Source: Apiosordaria backusii (Eukaryota > Ascomycota > Sordariomycetes > Sordariales > Lasiosphaeriaceae). From it: a DNA stretch of 64,000 nt. The position numbers and the translations under genes are program-made. This document shows positions 50,201 to 60,836 of the stretch, piece by piece. The stretch covers positions 1,320,501-1,384,500 of the forward strand of contig JAUKTV010000006.1 of the NCBI GenBank assembly GCA_030549205.1, written 5' to 3'. The notes under the pieces were generated by a model. The model saw nothing but the letters and a program-made list of their open reading frames with translations. It was not told where the DNA came from and did not search any database. The first letter of the stretch is position 1, and each line of letters begins with the position of its first letter.

Positions 50201-50533
50201 TTTATAAATTTACAATTTACTTTTTCTTCTTTTACCTTTCTTTTTTTTAAATTTACTTATTATATAATATCTTTATAGTATAAAGTTTTATAGTAAATTG
50301 CAATTTTATAAATTTACACTTTACTTTTTTTTCTTTTACTTTTCTTTTTTATAAATTAACTTTCTAAACGATATTATATATATTATAGTATAATAGTTAT
50401 ATTAACTGCTTACTATATGATTTATTTATTAAAAAGAATTTCTATAGTTAATTGTAATTTTATAAATTTATACTTTACCTCTTCTTTTTTTACCTTTCTT
50501 TTTTTAAATTTACTTTCCAAACAATATTATATA
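47279..50533. repeat. Right arm of the 3.25-kb inverted repeat
   Basis: Near-perfect reverse complement of 7421-10677. For example, the stretch around 47545-47935 mirrors 10020-10400 with only scattered differences. The arm starts exactly at the last base of the Copia-B 3' LTR. It contains the ~228-bp satellite (about 47990-49150), a duplicated ~130-bp block (about 49180-49310 and 49370-49500) and part of the ~154-bp satellite. Confidence 0.85.
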
Positions 50534-51790
50534 TATTAAAGTATAATAGGTATATTAATAATTTACTATTTGATTTTTTTATTATAAAGAATTTCTATAA
50601 TTAATTGTAATTTTATAAATTTACGCTTTGCCTTTTTTTCTTTTACCTTTCTTTCTTTTAAATTCGCTCCTTAAACGATTTTATATATACTAAAGTATAG
50701 TAAGTATAGGAACAGTTTATTATATAATTTATTTACTATAAAGAATCTTTATAGTTAATTATAATGTTATAAATTTACACTATAACTCTTCTTTTATAAT
50801 TAAATTTACTTTCTAAACAATATTATATATATTATAATATAGTAAGTATACTATTAACTTACTGTACGATTTATTTATTAAAAAGAATGTCTATAATTAG
50901 CTATGATTTTTATATCTTTATACTTTACCTTTTCTTCTTTTTCCTTTCTTTTTTATAAATTCGCTTTTTAAATAATATTATATATACTATAGTATAGTAA
51001 ATACATTAATAGCTTACTATACAATTTATTTACTTAAAAGAATTTCTATAGTTAACTGCAATTTTATATATATTCGTTTTACCTTTTCCTCTTTTACTTT
51101 TCTTTCTTCTAAATTTACTTTTTAAATAATATTATATATACTATAATATAGTAAGTATATTAATAACTTACTATACAATTTATTTACTAAAAAAAATCTC
51201 TATAGTTAGTTACAATTTTATATATATTCGTTGTACCTTTTTCTCTTTTACTTTTCTTCCTTTTAAATTTACTTTTTAAATAATATTATATATACTATAG
51301 TATAGTAACTACATTAATAGCTTACCGTATAATTTATTTATTAAAAAGAATCTCTATAGTTAACTGTAATTTTATATATATTTATTCTATCTTTTCCTCT
51401 TTTACTTTTCTTCCTTTTAAATTCGCTTTTTAAATAATATTATATATACTATAGTACAGTAAATATACTAATAGCTTACCGTATAATTTCTTTATTAGAA
51501 AGAATTTCTATAATTAGTTATAATTTTATATATATTCGTTCTGCCTTTTATTGTTTTATTTTTCTTCCTTTTAAATTTGCTTTTTAAATAATATTATATA
51601 TACTATAGTATAATAAATACATTAGTAGCCTACTGTATAATTTATTTATTAAAAAGAATCTCTATAGTTAACTGTAATTTTATATATATTTGTTCTGTCT
51701 TTTTCTCTTTTACTTTTTTCCTTTTAAAATTCACTGCCTATATAATATTATATATACTAAAGTATAGTAAGTATACTGGCAATATAATTA
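49640..51790. repeat. ~154-bp AT satellite, right array
   Basis: About fourteen tandem monomers with period 150-155 bp, marked by AATATTATATATACTATAGT and by a pyrimidine run ending in CTTTTACTTTTCTT. Marker positions recur near 50371, 50521, 50671, 50819, 50974, 51127, 51282, 51435, 51590 and 51745. Only the part up to 50533 is shared with the left arm; the array continues another ~1.25 kb here. Confidence 0.8.
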
Positions 51791-52100
51791 TACTTAAAGA
51801 AGTACTAACTTAATAGGAGTTTACTTTATTAAATATATTTATTACTAAAAGACCTTATAACTTATTAGTCCTTATAGATTATAATCCTATAGTTATATAA
51901 AGATATAAATATAACCGTTAGATTTATTATAGACTTGGATTATTATACGTAGTTTTATTAGCAATTTTAGTATAGAAAAGATCAATGGATTATATTTTTG
52001 AAAGTTTTAACGGATTGTATCCCCTATTTCTAAAGTAGGGCTAAACTTTATATAGGAATTTCAACGGATTATACTACAATCTATCGGAGAATAACTGTAA
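51791..52100. other. Right edge of the AT block with repeated ATCCRTT motifs
   Basis: Contains three related strings (about 51990, 52010 and 52065) of the form TATAATCCGTTGAAA/TACAATCCGTTAAAA on the minus strand. The terminal 51 bp (52046-52096) recur inverted at 10684-10734. It abuts the point where the amine oxidase similarity stops, so it probably represents the end of a mobile element that broke the gene. Confidence 0.5.
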
Positions 52101-52491
52101 GGCAAAGCGGAGACTTTGCTTCCAAACCGGCTTACCAACGTAGGCGCCGAACATCTCGCTTATGCGGACTAAGAGATGGCGCTTATTTTGATCTAATAGT
52201 ACATCCTTAACCTTTTCGTGGATAAAGTCCTGCAGAGACTAGGTAGCCGGAATATCGTTAGCGCCATCCTTCGCTTAAGCAGCTTCACTGAACTTGAAAG
52301 CGTCTTCGATAATGTCCCAGAGTACGGTGGATAAACGCTCTGTCAGTTCGTCGGGGATCGTTTTGCCGTTGGGATCATAGATGAGCTGCTTGGTATTCCA
52401 GTAATGCAGTGGCGTATTGGTGTCTATGGCAAGCTTGTAGATAGGGTGAGGCACATCAGAGTCGGTCCAGGCATGTATCCAATTTGGTCCC

Positions 52492-52544
52492 CTGTGCGAC
52501 ACGTTAGGTCAGAATCTCTTTAAAAGGATGTTGAATCTGCTTAC
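52492..52544 (-). other. Intron 2 of the amine oxidase pseudogene
   Basis: 53 bp, donor GTAAGC and acceptor GCACAG. Removing it restores the family sequence VDMGPNWIH across a split Met codon. Confidence 0.8.
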
Positions 52545-52582
52545 ATATCGACAGTATAGCCCAAGTCATCTGACTGGCAAAT

Positions 52583-52634
52583 CTGTTTTTGGATGTCAGA
52601 GCCAGATACTAATGGAGATATTAATATCACATAC
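52583..52634 (-). other. Intron 1 of the amine oxidase pseudogene
   Basis: 52 bp, donor GTATGT and acceptor AACAG. Removing it joins IGGR to ICQSDD in frame (phase 0). Confidence 0.8.
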
Positions 52635-52859
52635 CCGACCCCCAATTCGATCACGAGCTTCCAAGATCGTGACTTTAAACCCCCGAGATAGCAGGATATC
52701 CGCGCACCGTAGTCCGGATATGCCAGCGCCAATGATGCAAACACGATGTTGTTCCATTTGCAGGGAATGATTTCGAGCTTGGACGGGTGTCGCAGATATG
52801 AGCTGGGAGCGGGGTTTAAAACTGCTCGGTATTGAAGTCGAAGCAAGAGAACGACGCAA

Positions 52860-53546
52860 CCTCCTGAAGCCGATAAAGAAATGAATGGTTGGAAAATCCG
52901 AACAATACGCTTTATGGCTGTCTAGTTCTTAAGCTAAAAGAAACATGAGAAGATTGAAAGTTATCACAAAGTGCGGAAAGGTCTGGAAAATGAGCCTCTA
53001 ATTTGTAGTGGCAGTGCAGTCGAAGGGCGCTCCGCTGGGCTTGCTCCAATCACCACCAATGATAACATGCAGTGGCTTCAGAGGTGGGCCTAAGCAACCT
53101 CGGTGCCAAGTCTTAATAAAACCTTCCACAGTTCCCAGTAGACATCGCGGTTCTGCCATAAAAATTACCTAGGAACTTTGCTTAATTAGACATGATTACC
53201 TTAATAGAAGAAGTGTCTTACATAGTAAACAGATCTTGCATGTTAAGTACCTTACTCCGTTCCCTCCACTTACCCTGTAAGAAGCGATATCCTAGACAAA
53301 ATATCTGGTCCTAGAAGTCAAATAACACATAATAGCACTCTCGCCTACATCTTATAAAACAATACCTAAGCAGGCATATTCAACTAACGTAGAGGTCTTT
53401 AAAGATGTCCGAAGGTCTATTAACTGGTAATTTCGAAGGCCTACTAACTATTTTCTAAGACCTGTAAAAAGAATTTTTAAGTTACTACTCAGCTAATATA
53501 ACCTATATAAAGAATATAAAATATCGCTAAAAAAGCCTTTTTTAAG
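52860..53546. other. Upstream region of the broken oxidase, no gene recognised
   Basis: GC-balanced near 52860-53150, then increasingly AT-rich towards the Copia-A copy at 53552. It would hold the promoter of the amine oxidase gene; no specific element was identified. Confidence 0.4.
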
Positions 53547-53551
53547 ATTAT

Positions 53552-54230
53552 TGTTAAGATAGGTGTCTCACAGGCCTATAGGTATAGACCTGTGCAGGGA
53601 ACGGCGCAGAATACTGAGAGTAAAGAAGGCTTTATCTGCAGCATACAACAGTAGTTAGACACTAAAGGAAGGTGGATTATAAGGGCAATGCCCTATAATA
53701 TATAGAAGGTAGATACTATAATATAGGCTTATAAAGTACTGTAAGATATAGTAAACCAGTATATTGAATTGACTTATTAATTAGGAAAATATTATAGTAA
53801 ACAGTTATAAAGAATAAGACCTATTATAGATCTTCGGTCCTATATTACTTTCTAAACCTCTCTCCGTTTTAAGGCCTAAATGCCTATTAAGTCTACTAAT
53901 TATAGGGCTTAAATGCCTATTAAGTTTGCTAATTATAGGGCCTAAATATCTATTAAGTCTGCTAACTGTAGATTTAACTGGCTAACTAAGTCTAACTATT
54001 AAGTATATTAGCCGGAAGCTATTTATAAGGTATAGGACGTTAATATTTTAGTATTATAATATACTAACTGTTTAGAGCTTTGAGCTACTTTAAAGGTTTA
54101 AAGACCATTGCAATTACTATAATAAAGTATTAGTAAGTGCTATAATTTTAAGCTATTAGTTATTATTAACTCTATAGATTATAAGCTAAAATATACTATA
54201 AAGTCTACAATTAAATACTATATTTCAATA
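53552..54230 (-). repeat. Copia-A copy 2, 3' LTR (679 bp)
   Basis: Plus-strand ends are TGTTAAGATAGG and TATTTCAATA. Its 53552 end is one of the better preserved LTR ends in the window. Confidence 0.9.
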
Positions 54231-57200
54231 CCTTCTTTATAGCTATAGTATATAGTATTAATTAAAAAGGCTTAAAAAAGTTTAATAGTAAAACAAAAGT
54301 ATTAAATAGCGCTATAAGTAAAGCTTTAGTAAGGCCGTTAGTAAGTATCTTCTTTATAGAAAGGTAAGTTATAGTAATAACTTTAGTAAATATAGCCTCT
54401 TTAACCTTTTAAAATCAAATTAAAGTATATTTAATTTAGCGATTGTACTTATTACTATAAGCAATAGTAATAGAGCCTTTATTATTATATAATAGAAGGA
54501 TAGGGCCTATAATAGGCCTGGAAATTTCTTAAAAGAGACCTTTAAACTATATAGCTTCTTTAAAACCTTCGATAAGCTTAATATATTTAGCCTTTAAAGT
54601 ATTGAAAAATATAGTAAATGCTTTTTTAAATTTCTAATTAATAAGTCCTTTAGTTAAAGTAAATAGCCAATTGTAAGTAGATTTAGTACTTTCTTTATAT
54701 TTAGCCTAGTTACTATTAATAAAGCTAATAGATTTTAAGTTACTATTAAAGCTATAACTAATAGTACTATAAATATTAAAATAGAGATAGAAAAGTAGTA
54801 ATTTTATAACTTTTAGGTAAATGTTAGTAAGCTATGTTAAGTATTATAAAAGCTATTGAATGCTAAAGGCTATGTTAAGTTTAATTTAAACTATAGTATA
54901 TATTGAAGTACCAATTAGTTATTAATATAGATATTAATTAGAGAGGCTTGTAGAGGTTCTAGGCCTATTGTCTTTATTTATAATTCTAAGGCTTAGTAAA
55001 AAAGAAGTTAACTTAATATTAATTTTAAAGTACTTAATTATCTTTATAATATAGGCTTTTTAATAGATTTAAAGGTGCCGTTAAAGCCTATTATATTTAA
55101 TTTAAATATTAAAGAAGTAGTAAGTAGGACTTAAATCTTCAATATTATAATACTTCTCTATAGTATTCTTTAAAGCTTAAAGCTATAGAGGCTTAAGGCT
55201 TATAATTAAGTAATCGTTAATATAGTTAATAATAAAGATCTTATAGTTTAAGTAAAAATAAGTAGCTATATTAGAGATAAGGGGCTTAAAACCTAATGCT
55301 TAGGTTATTATAAAGACCTTCTATTATTAAAGGTAAGAAGCTTACTTTAAATTATATAGGGATTTCTTTAATAGGATAATTTAGTCTTTAGTAAGGTCCT
55401 ATTAAACTACTTTTAATAGTATTATAACGCTAATACTATTATAGGCAAACTTAAGTAGTCTCTATAGAATTTCGATATAGATATTAAAGTCGGTCTTTAA
55501 GTTTAAAAAGGCTTCTATAAAGTCTACTTACTTTAAATCTTAGTTAAATACTACTATAAAGGCCAGTATAATTCTCTAAATCGGAAGCCCTATAGTAGAA
55601 ACGTAAGTCTATTTAAAATCAATTCTAAAAGCCTATTAAAAACCTTAAATAACCAATTAAGCCTTAAACTTTACTATAATACTTTATAAATTCTTCTTAT
55701 CTTTAAATATTTAATAGCTTATAATAAGCTTCTTCTTAATTTAAAATCGGTAAATAAAATAAAAGGTCTTAATAGTAAGAAGTTAGTGTAATTTAATAAA
55801 GATAGCCTATAACTATTACTCCTTTTTAAAGTATTTTAAAGCTTATTTAAAAATATTAAGCTTTAAGGCCTCTATAGAATAGTACTCTTTATAATAAAAA
55901 ACTAAGTAAAAAATAAGCTTACTATAATCTATATTATTTATAAGTATAAATTCCTTATATTACTTTTATAAAGCTTAAAGTAAAGGAATTTTAATAGTAA
56001 TAGAAAGTATTATAAGTATTGGAATTATAGACTTAAATAACGGTTATATAGGTAATGTAAAGGATAATTTAAATATTAAGGAATTAGGAATTAATAGAAA
56101 AGGAGGACTATAAATAAAGGGCTTAAGAACTTAAATAATAGTATCCTCCTTTAACTTATTAAAATAGTTAAGGACTTTTAAAGGACCTATAAAGCTTAAA
56201 GGACCTATAATCTAGGCCAATAGGTCCTTATAGAATTTAATAAAGCTAGTTTTAATAACTTTATTTAAGCTTAAGTAAATTAAATAGATTTAATAACCTA
56301 AAATAGTTATAAGTCTTCCTTTAATTCTTTAAAGGATAAGCTTAAAACCTATAGCTCGATCTTTAATAAAGATATATACTATAACTTTAATACCTATAGC
56401 TTTATAGTTTAAAAGGTTTAATTAATATAGCATTTAAAAGGGCAATAGTTTATTATAAAAGGCTTAGTAAAGTATAAAATCCTTAAAGCTTTAAGCTATA
56501 TAGTTAATAACTTTTACTATAGAAATAGCTATATATCTTTAGAAAATAATAGAAAGGCTTAAAGTTAAAATGGTAGCTTTAAAATAATCTAAAATAACCT
56601 TAATAAAGCGCTTGGTTAGGCTATTTTAATTAAAAGTTTTAAAGCTTAATATACTAAAGCCAATGCCCTTTTTAATAAAGTAAGTACTTAAAGGAAAGAC
56701 TTCTTTTCCTCTATTGTAATAAAAGTAAGTAAGGTATTACTAGAAAGTATTATTTAAGCCTTTAAATAGTAAATAAAATACTATAATAGTATTATCCTTA
56801 ATAGCTAATAGTTTAAGAAATTAAAAATAGGTTTTTTAATTTATTATAATTAAACTATAAGGCTTCTTTAATAGTAGAATAGGTTTAATAATAATAATAT
56901 CTTCTTTTAAATAGCTTAAAGTAAAAAAAAGATTTTAAATAGAATTTTTAAAAGGCCTTTAAAGGATTTTTACAATATTACAGTTTTTATAAACTAAATC
57001 CTTAAACCTAACCTTTTATAAATTAAATATACCTTTAATAATAAAAGACGTCTTCTTTAAAAGGTTAAAACCTATATACTTAAACTATATATATTAAAAA
57101 ATAGCTAATCAAACTAAAGTTAGTAAAGGCTTATTAGGATCTTTAAAAAACCTATCCTCCTTTAAAAAGTTAAAGGCTTTAAAGAAGACCCTTTTTAAAA

Positions 57201-59264
57201 TTTTAAGAACTTTAAAGGCTTTAAAGAAAATAAAGTAACTATTAAAGTATTATTAATAGGATACTTTTAATTAAGGTTAGCCTTTAAAGTTAAAGTAGAA
57301 CCTTAATCTTTTAAAATTTAAAAAGATAATAAGATTGCAGTTACTATTGGTAAGCTTTTAATTATATAGGGCTTTTTTAATACTATATAAACGGTCTTTA
57401 CTAATAATATTTAATAAAAAAGTAAAAATAAAGAAGGTTTTAATAAAGCTAATAGTTAAAAAATAAGCCCTATTATTATAGGTTTTAATAAAGAATTAAA
57501 CTTTTATAATACCTTTATCGATAATTTTTATAAAGCTATCTTCTATAGTTAAAGGCTTAACCTTTACTTTAATAAAGTTAATAAAAAGGTTTTTATTATT
57601 GTAAATATAAACTATAAACTTAATATTAAAAAACTAAACTTCTTTTAAAGCTAAGTTAATATAGTTAGTTAAAATAATAAGTATAGAAAGTAAGACCTTA
57701 AAAGATAAGGATACTATAAACCTAATAAAGCTATAATATTTATAAAGTATAGTTAGCTTTAAAGGTTTAATACTATAGAAGCCTATATTAAGGTTAAAGC
57801 CTACTATAAAAGAAATTTCTTTAAAATTTCTAAAGTCTTTAGTATCCTCTTTCTTTTTATCCTCCTTTTTCTTTTTCTTCTTTTTAATAAACCTAAGCTC
57901 TATAAGGTTCTTTATAGAGGTATTTAAAGCCTTTAAGGCTTTAAAATCCTTAATAAAGGCAATATAAAAATAAAGTATAAAAAGAGTTTAAGTAGCTATA
58001 ATATTAGAAATATAAGTTTCGGTTAAAAGCTTTCTTTATAAAAATTCCAATATAAGGTAGTAAGAATAGCCGAAATTATATTTATTTTAGTAAATTAAAG
58101 CTCTAGAACGTTTATACTATAGTAGAAAACTACCTTTTAGTAAACTTAAATAGTAATTAACCTAATCGATAAGCTAAATTATAATACTTAAGCTTTAAAG
58201 TCTTATAATAAAGGTATTAAATTTAACGTTATATTTAACTATTTTTAATAAACTATCGAATTTAATAGTATAGTAAGCCCTATAGAGCTTATTTTAAAGG
58301 ACAGCTTAAGTAAGGATATATTAAGTTTATAATTATTAGAAAAAGGTTATTAAGGAGTCTTTAGCCTTAATAGTAAGTAGTAAACCTACCTATAGGGTAT
58401 TTTAAATAGTAAAAAGAAAGAAGGCTTTTAGATTATTATTTAGTAAATTAATAACTAATTTAGACTTACTTATAAACTTAAAAAGGCTTAAAACCTTTAT
58501 TTAAATAATAAAAGCTTAATACTAAAAGCATTAGTTTTTAAAATCTAAAAGCTTTTATTCTTTAATAAAGTAAAGGACCTATTTACTAAGATCTTTTATT
58601 AAAAGTATAGTAGTCTTTTAAGCAATTTAATTTAAAAAGGATACTATAATAAATATAATAATAGAGGTAAATAGACTTATATAAACTAAAGTAACTGAAA
58701 ATAAAGGTAGTATAAGTAAGTTTATAGAAGGTTTAAAAGAAGATTTAGGAAGGTTTAAAGTAGTATATTCTGGTAAAAAGAAAGTATTAAAATTGTTAAT
58801 ATAAGTATTACCTTAGTTGATTTTAACATTTAAAGCTTTAATTTAATTAATAAAACCTACTATAGTAGCCCTAATCTTACTATTAAAGGTAATTATAAAG
58901 TTATTCTATAGTTATTAGAAGTATTGGGTAAAGTTAAGGCCTTTAAAAAGGTTAAAAGTCGATAAAAGGCCGAAGGTCTTTAAAACTCTAAGGTTTATAA
59001 GGAGGTTATATATATTTTTATCTTCTATAGTAAGGAAGGTTAAAGGTTTAAAAGGAAAGTAAAAGTACTATTGGAATTATTAGAATACTGTTTTTTAAGT
59101 CTTTAGCGTTTAAGAAGGAAGTAAAAGTATTATTAAAAGTATTAAAACGCTATTTCTTAAATCTTCAGTAGTTTAAAATAAATAAGGCTTATAGGATAGG
59201 TATTATTATAAAGACTGTAAAATAAAGAAATTTACTTAGGTAATATAAGCTTAGGCTTATAATC
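54231..59264 (-). pseudogene. Copia-A copy 2 internal region: decayed gag-pol
   Basis: About 5.0 kb, colinear with 25141-30173 in reverse complement. On the minus strand the order is gag, protease, integrase, RT, RNase H, as inferred from copy 1. The RT active-site second residue is still Asp, while the first is Asn. Confidence 0.75.
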
Positions 59265-59943
59265 TATTAAGATAAGTATTTTATAGGCCTATAGGTATAG
59301 ACTTATATAGGGAACAGTATAGAATATTAAAAGTAAAGAATGCTTTATTTATAGTATATAATAGTAATTAAGTATTAAAGGAAGGTAGATTATAAAGGTA
59401 ATGCTTTATAATATATAGAAAGTAAATACTATAATATAGACTTATAAGGTATTATAAAATGTAGTAATTTAGTATATTAAATTAACTTATTAATTAGAAA
59501 AATATTATAGTAAACAATTATAAAGGACAAGACTTATTATAGGTCTTCGGCCTTATATCACTTTTCAAACCTTTTTCTATTTTAAGGCCTAAATACCTAT
59601 TAAGTCTATTAATTATAGGGCCTAAATGCTTATTAAGTTTACTAACTATAAGGCTTAAATGCCTATTAAGTTTATTAGTTATAGATTTAGCCGGTTAATT
59701 AAGTCTAACTATTAAGTATACTAGCCGGAAGCTATTTATAGGGTATAGGGCGCTAACGTTTTACTACTATAGTACGCTAACCGTTTAGGGCTTCGGGCTA
59801 CTTTAGGGGTCTAAAGACTACTACGATTGCTGTAGCAGAGTGTTAGTAAGCACTGTAATTCTAAACCATTGGTTATTATTAGCTCTGTAAGTTATAGGCT
59901 AAAATACACTATAAAGTCCACAACTAAGTGCTGTATTTCAACA
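59265..59943 (-). repeat. Copia-A copy 2, 5' LTR (679 bp)
   Basis: Plus-strand ends are TATTAAGATAAG and GTATTTCAACA. The outer ~200 bp keep more C and G than the inner part. Confidence 0.9.
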
Positions 59944-59948
59944 ATTAT

Positions 59949-60836
59949 CTTTCGTATACTTTCTTTTTATAATATCTATTATATTTAAAAAGTTAGTATA
60001 AGTAATCCTTAATATATTAAAAAATCATCATTTTTATATATTTAGTTTAAAATTCTATTAATTCGATTATAAATTAAATATAATAGGTATAATTAAAAAG
60101 AAATACCATTATATAGCCAAAAAGCAGGGTTTTATTTTAATATAAAATGCACTATTGTAGCTATTATAATTATAGTAAAATAAAAGAATATATCAAAAAA
60201 GTAAGTTTTCTTTTACATATAAGTTTATATATTTTCTCCTAAAAATCTACTTAAGGTCTCAAACCTTCTCCAAAAGATATATCTAAAGGACTCACTTATA
60301 TATACAAGTAGCCTATACGACCTAACCGGGATCGAAGAGAAGGTCTAGGCCACTGAGACTAGCTCCACTCTGCTTACAGAAAGGTTTGCAAATCAATCAA
60401 GGCTTACAAGTATTTAACAAGGAGTTCTGCTGTGCTGTAGGAATCAATAAACCTAGCTGAATCTTCAGTAAAGGCGTAACTTAAGGTAGTATAGTACGAT
60501 TAGAAAAACGGACTAGTAAAGTTAATCTAGTTATAAAAGAGTAGAATTGGGCAGTTGACTTTTCTACCTCTTTAGAAATGCATCCTGTATATATACTATA
60601 TTGGTATTAGAATCCCGAAATTTATTTTTACCGTCCGTTTTATTTTCAAGTTTTATTTTCTATTAACGCTTATACGCTTAAGGTTATTAGAAAATAGCAG
60701 GGAGTAAATGTAAAAATAAGGGGAAAAATCTTCCTCAGATTTTAGCAGTATGTCTTCCAGAATTAGCATTGGATTTCCCTCGAAATAATAGTCTGGATAT
60801 ATCTTTCCCTTGCACATTTCCTGCCGCTCTCTCCCA
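59949..60836. other. AT-rich intergenic DNA downstream of the TmpB-like gene
   Basis: AT content falls gradually from the Copia-A boundary to the stop codon at 60837. No other gene, RNA or repeat was recognised. The 3' untranslated region of the minus-strand gene should lie here. Confidence 0.4.

Larger units (their letters stand above)
52101..52757 (-). pseudogene. Flavin amine oxidase, 5' fragment with two introns and two nonsense codons
   Basis: On the minus strand an N-terminal FAD-binding Rossmann motif is clear: CIIGAGISGLRCAD, then VTILEARDRIGGR. Two canonical introns join the exons: 52583-52634 (GTATGT...CAG) and 52492-52544 (GTAAGC...CAG). The spliced text continues ICQSDDLGYTVDMGPNWIH, as expected for the flavin-containing polyamine/amine oxidase family, whose members oxidise amines with FAD. 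The frame then meets TAA (52275-52277) and TAG (52239-52241), each explicable as CAA/CAG changed by C-to-T. It nevertheless continues readable (ISEMFGAYVGKPVWKQSLRFA) up to 52101, where it stops at the AT-rich boundary. A full family member has about 500 residues; roughly the first 190 remain. The start is set at the Met of MEQHRVCIIG (52757); an upstream in-frame ATG at 52859 is possible. Non-functional. Confidence 0.85.
53552..59943 (-). mobile_element. Ty1/copia retrotransposon Copia-A, copy 2
   Basis: A 6392-bp element on the minus strand, flanked by a perfect 5-bp duplication ATTAT (53547-53551 and 59944-59948). Its LTRs are 53552-54230 and 59265-59943, both 679 bp like those of copy 1. 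It mirrors copy 1 over its full length. The purine tract (CCTTCTTTAT on the plus strand, 54231-54240) adjoins the 3' LTR. The RT box on the minus strand reads YIND (55213-55224). The coding region is riddled with TAA/TAG, so it is inactive. Confidence 0.92.

Noticed and set aside
4000..52100. Mitochondrial DNA inserted in the nucleus as the cause of the AT richness
   Set aside because: The sequence contains LTR retrotransposons with target duplications and a TpA-rich, CpA-poor pattern typical of RIP; no mitochondrial genes were seen.
4000..52100. A CRISPR array among the tandem repeats
   Set aside because: The repeats are contiguous or irregular AT-rich units without unique spacers, in a eukaryotic genome.
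52528..52770. Plus-strand frame opposite the amine oxidase exons
   Set aside because: It is antisense to clearly conserved FAD-binding sequence and has no recognisable content.
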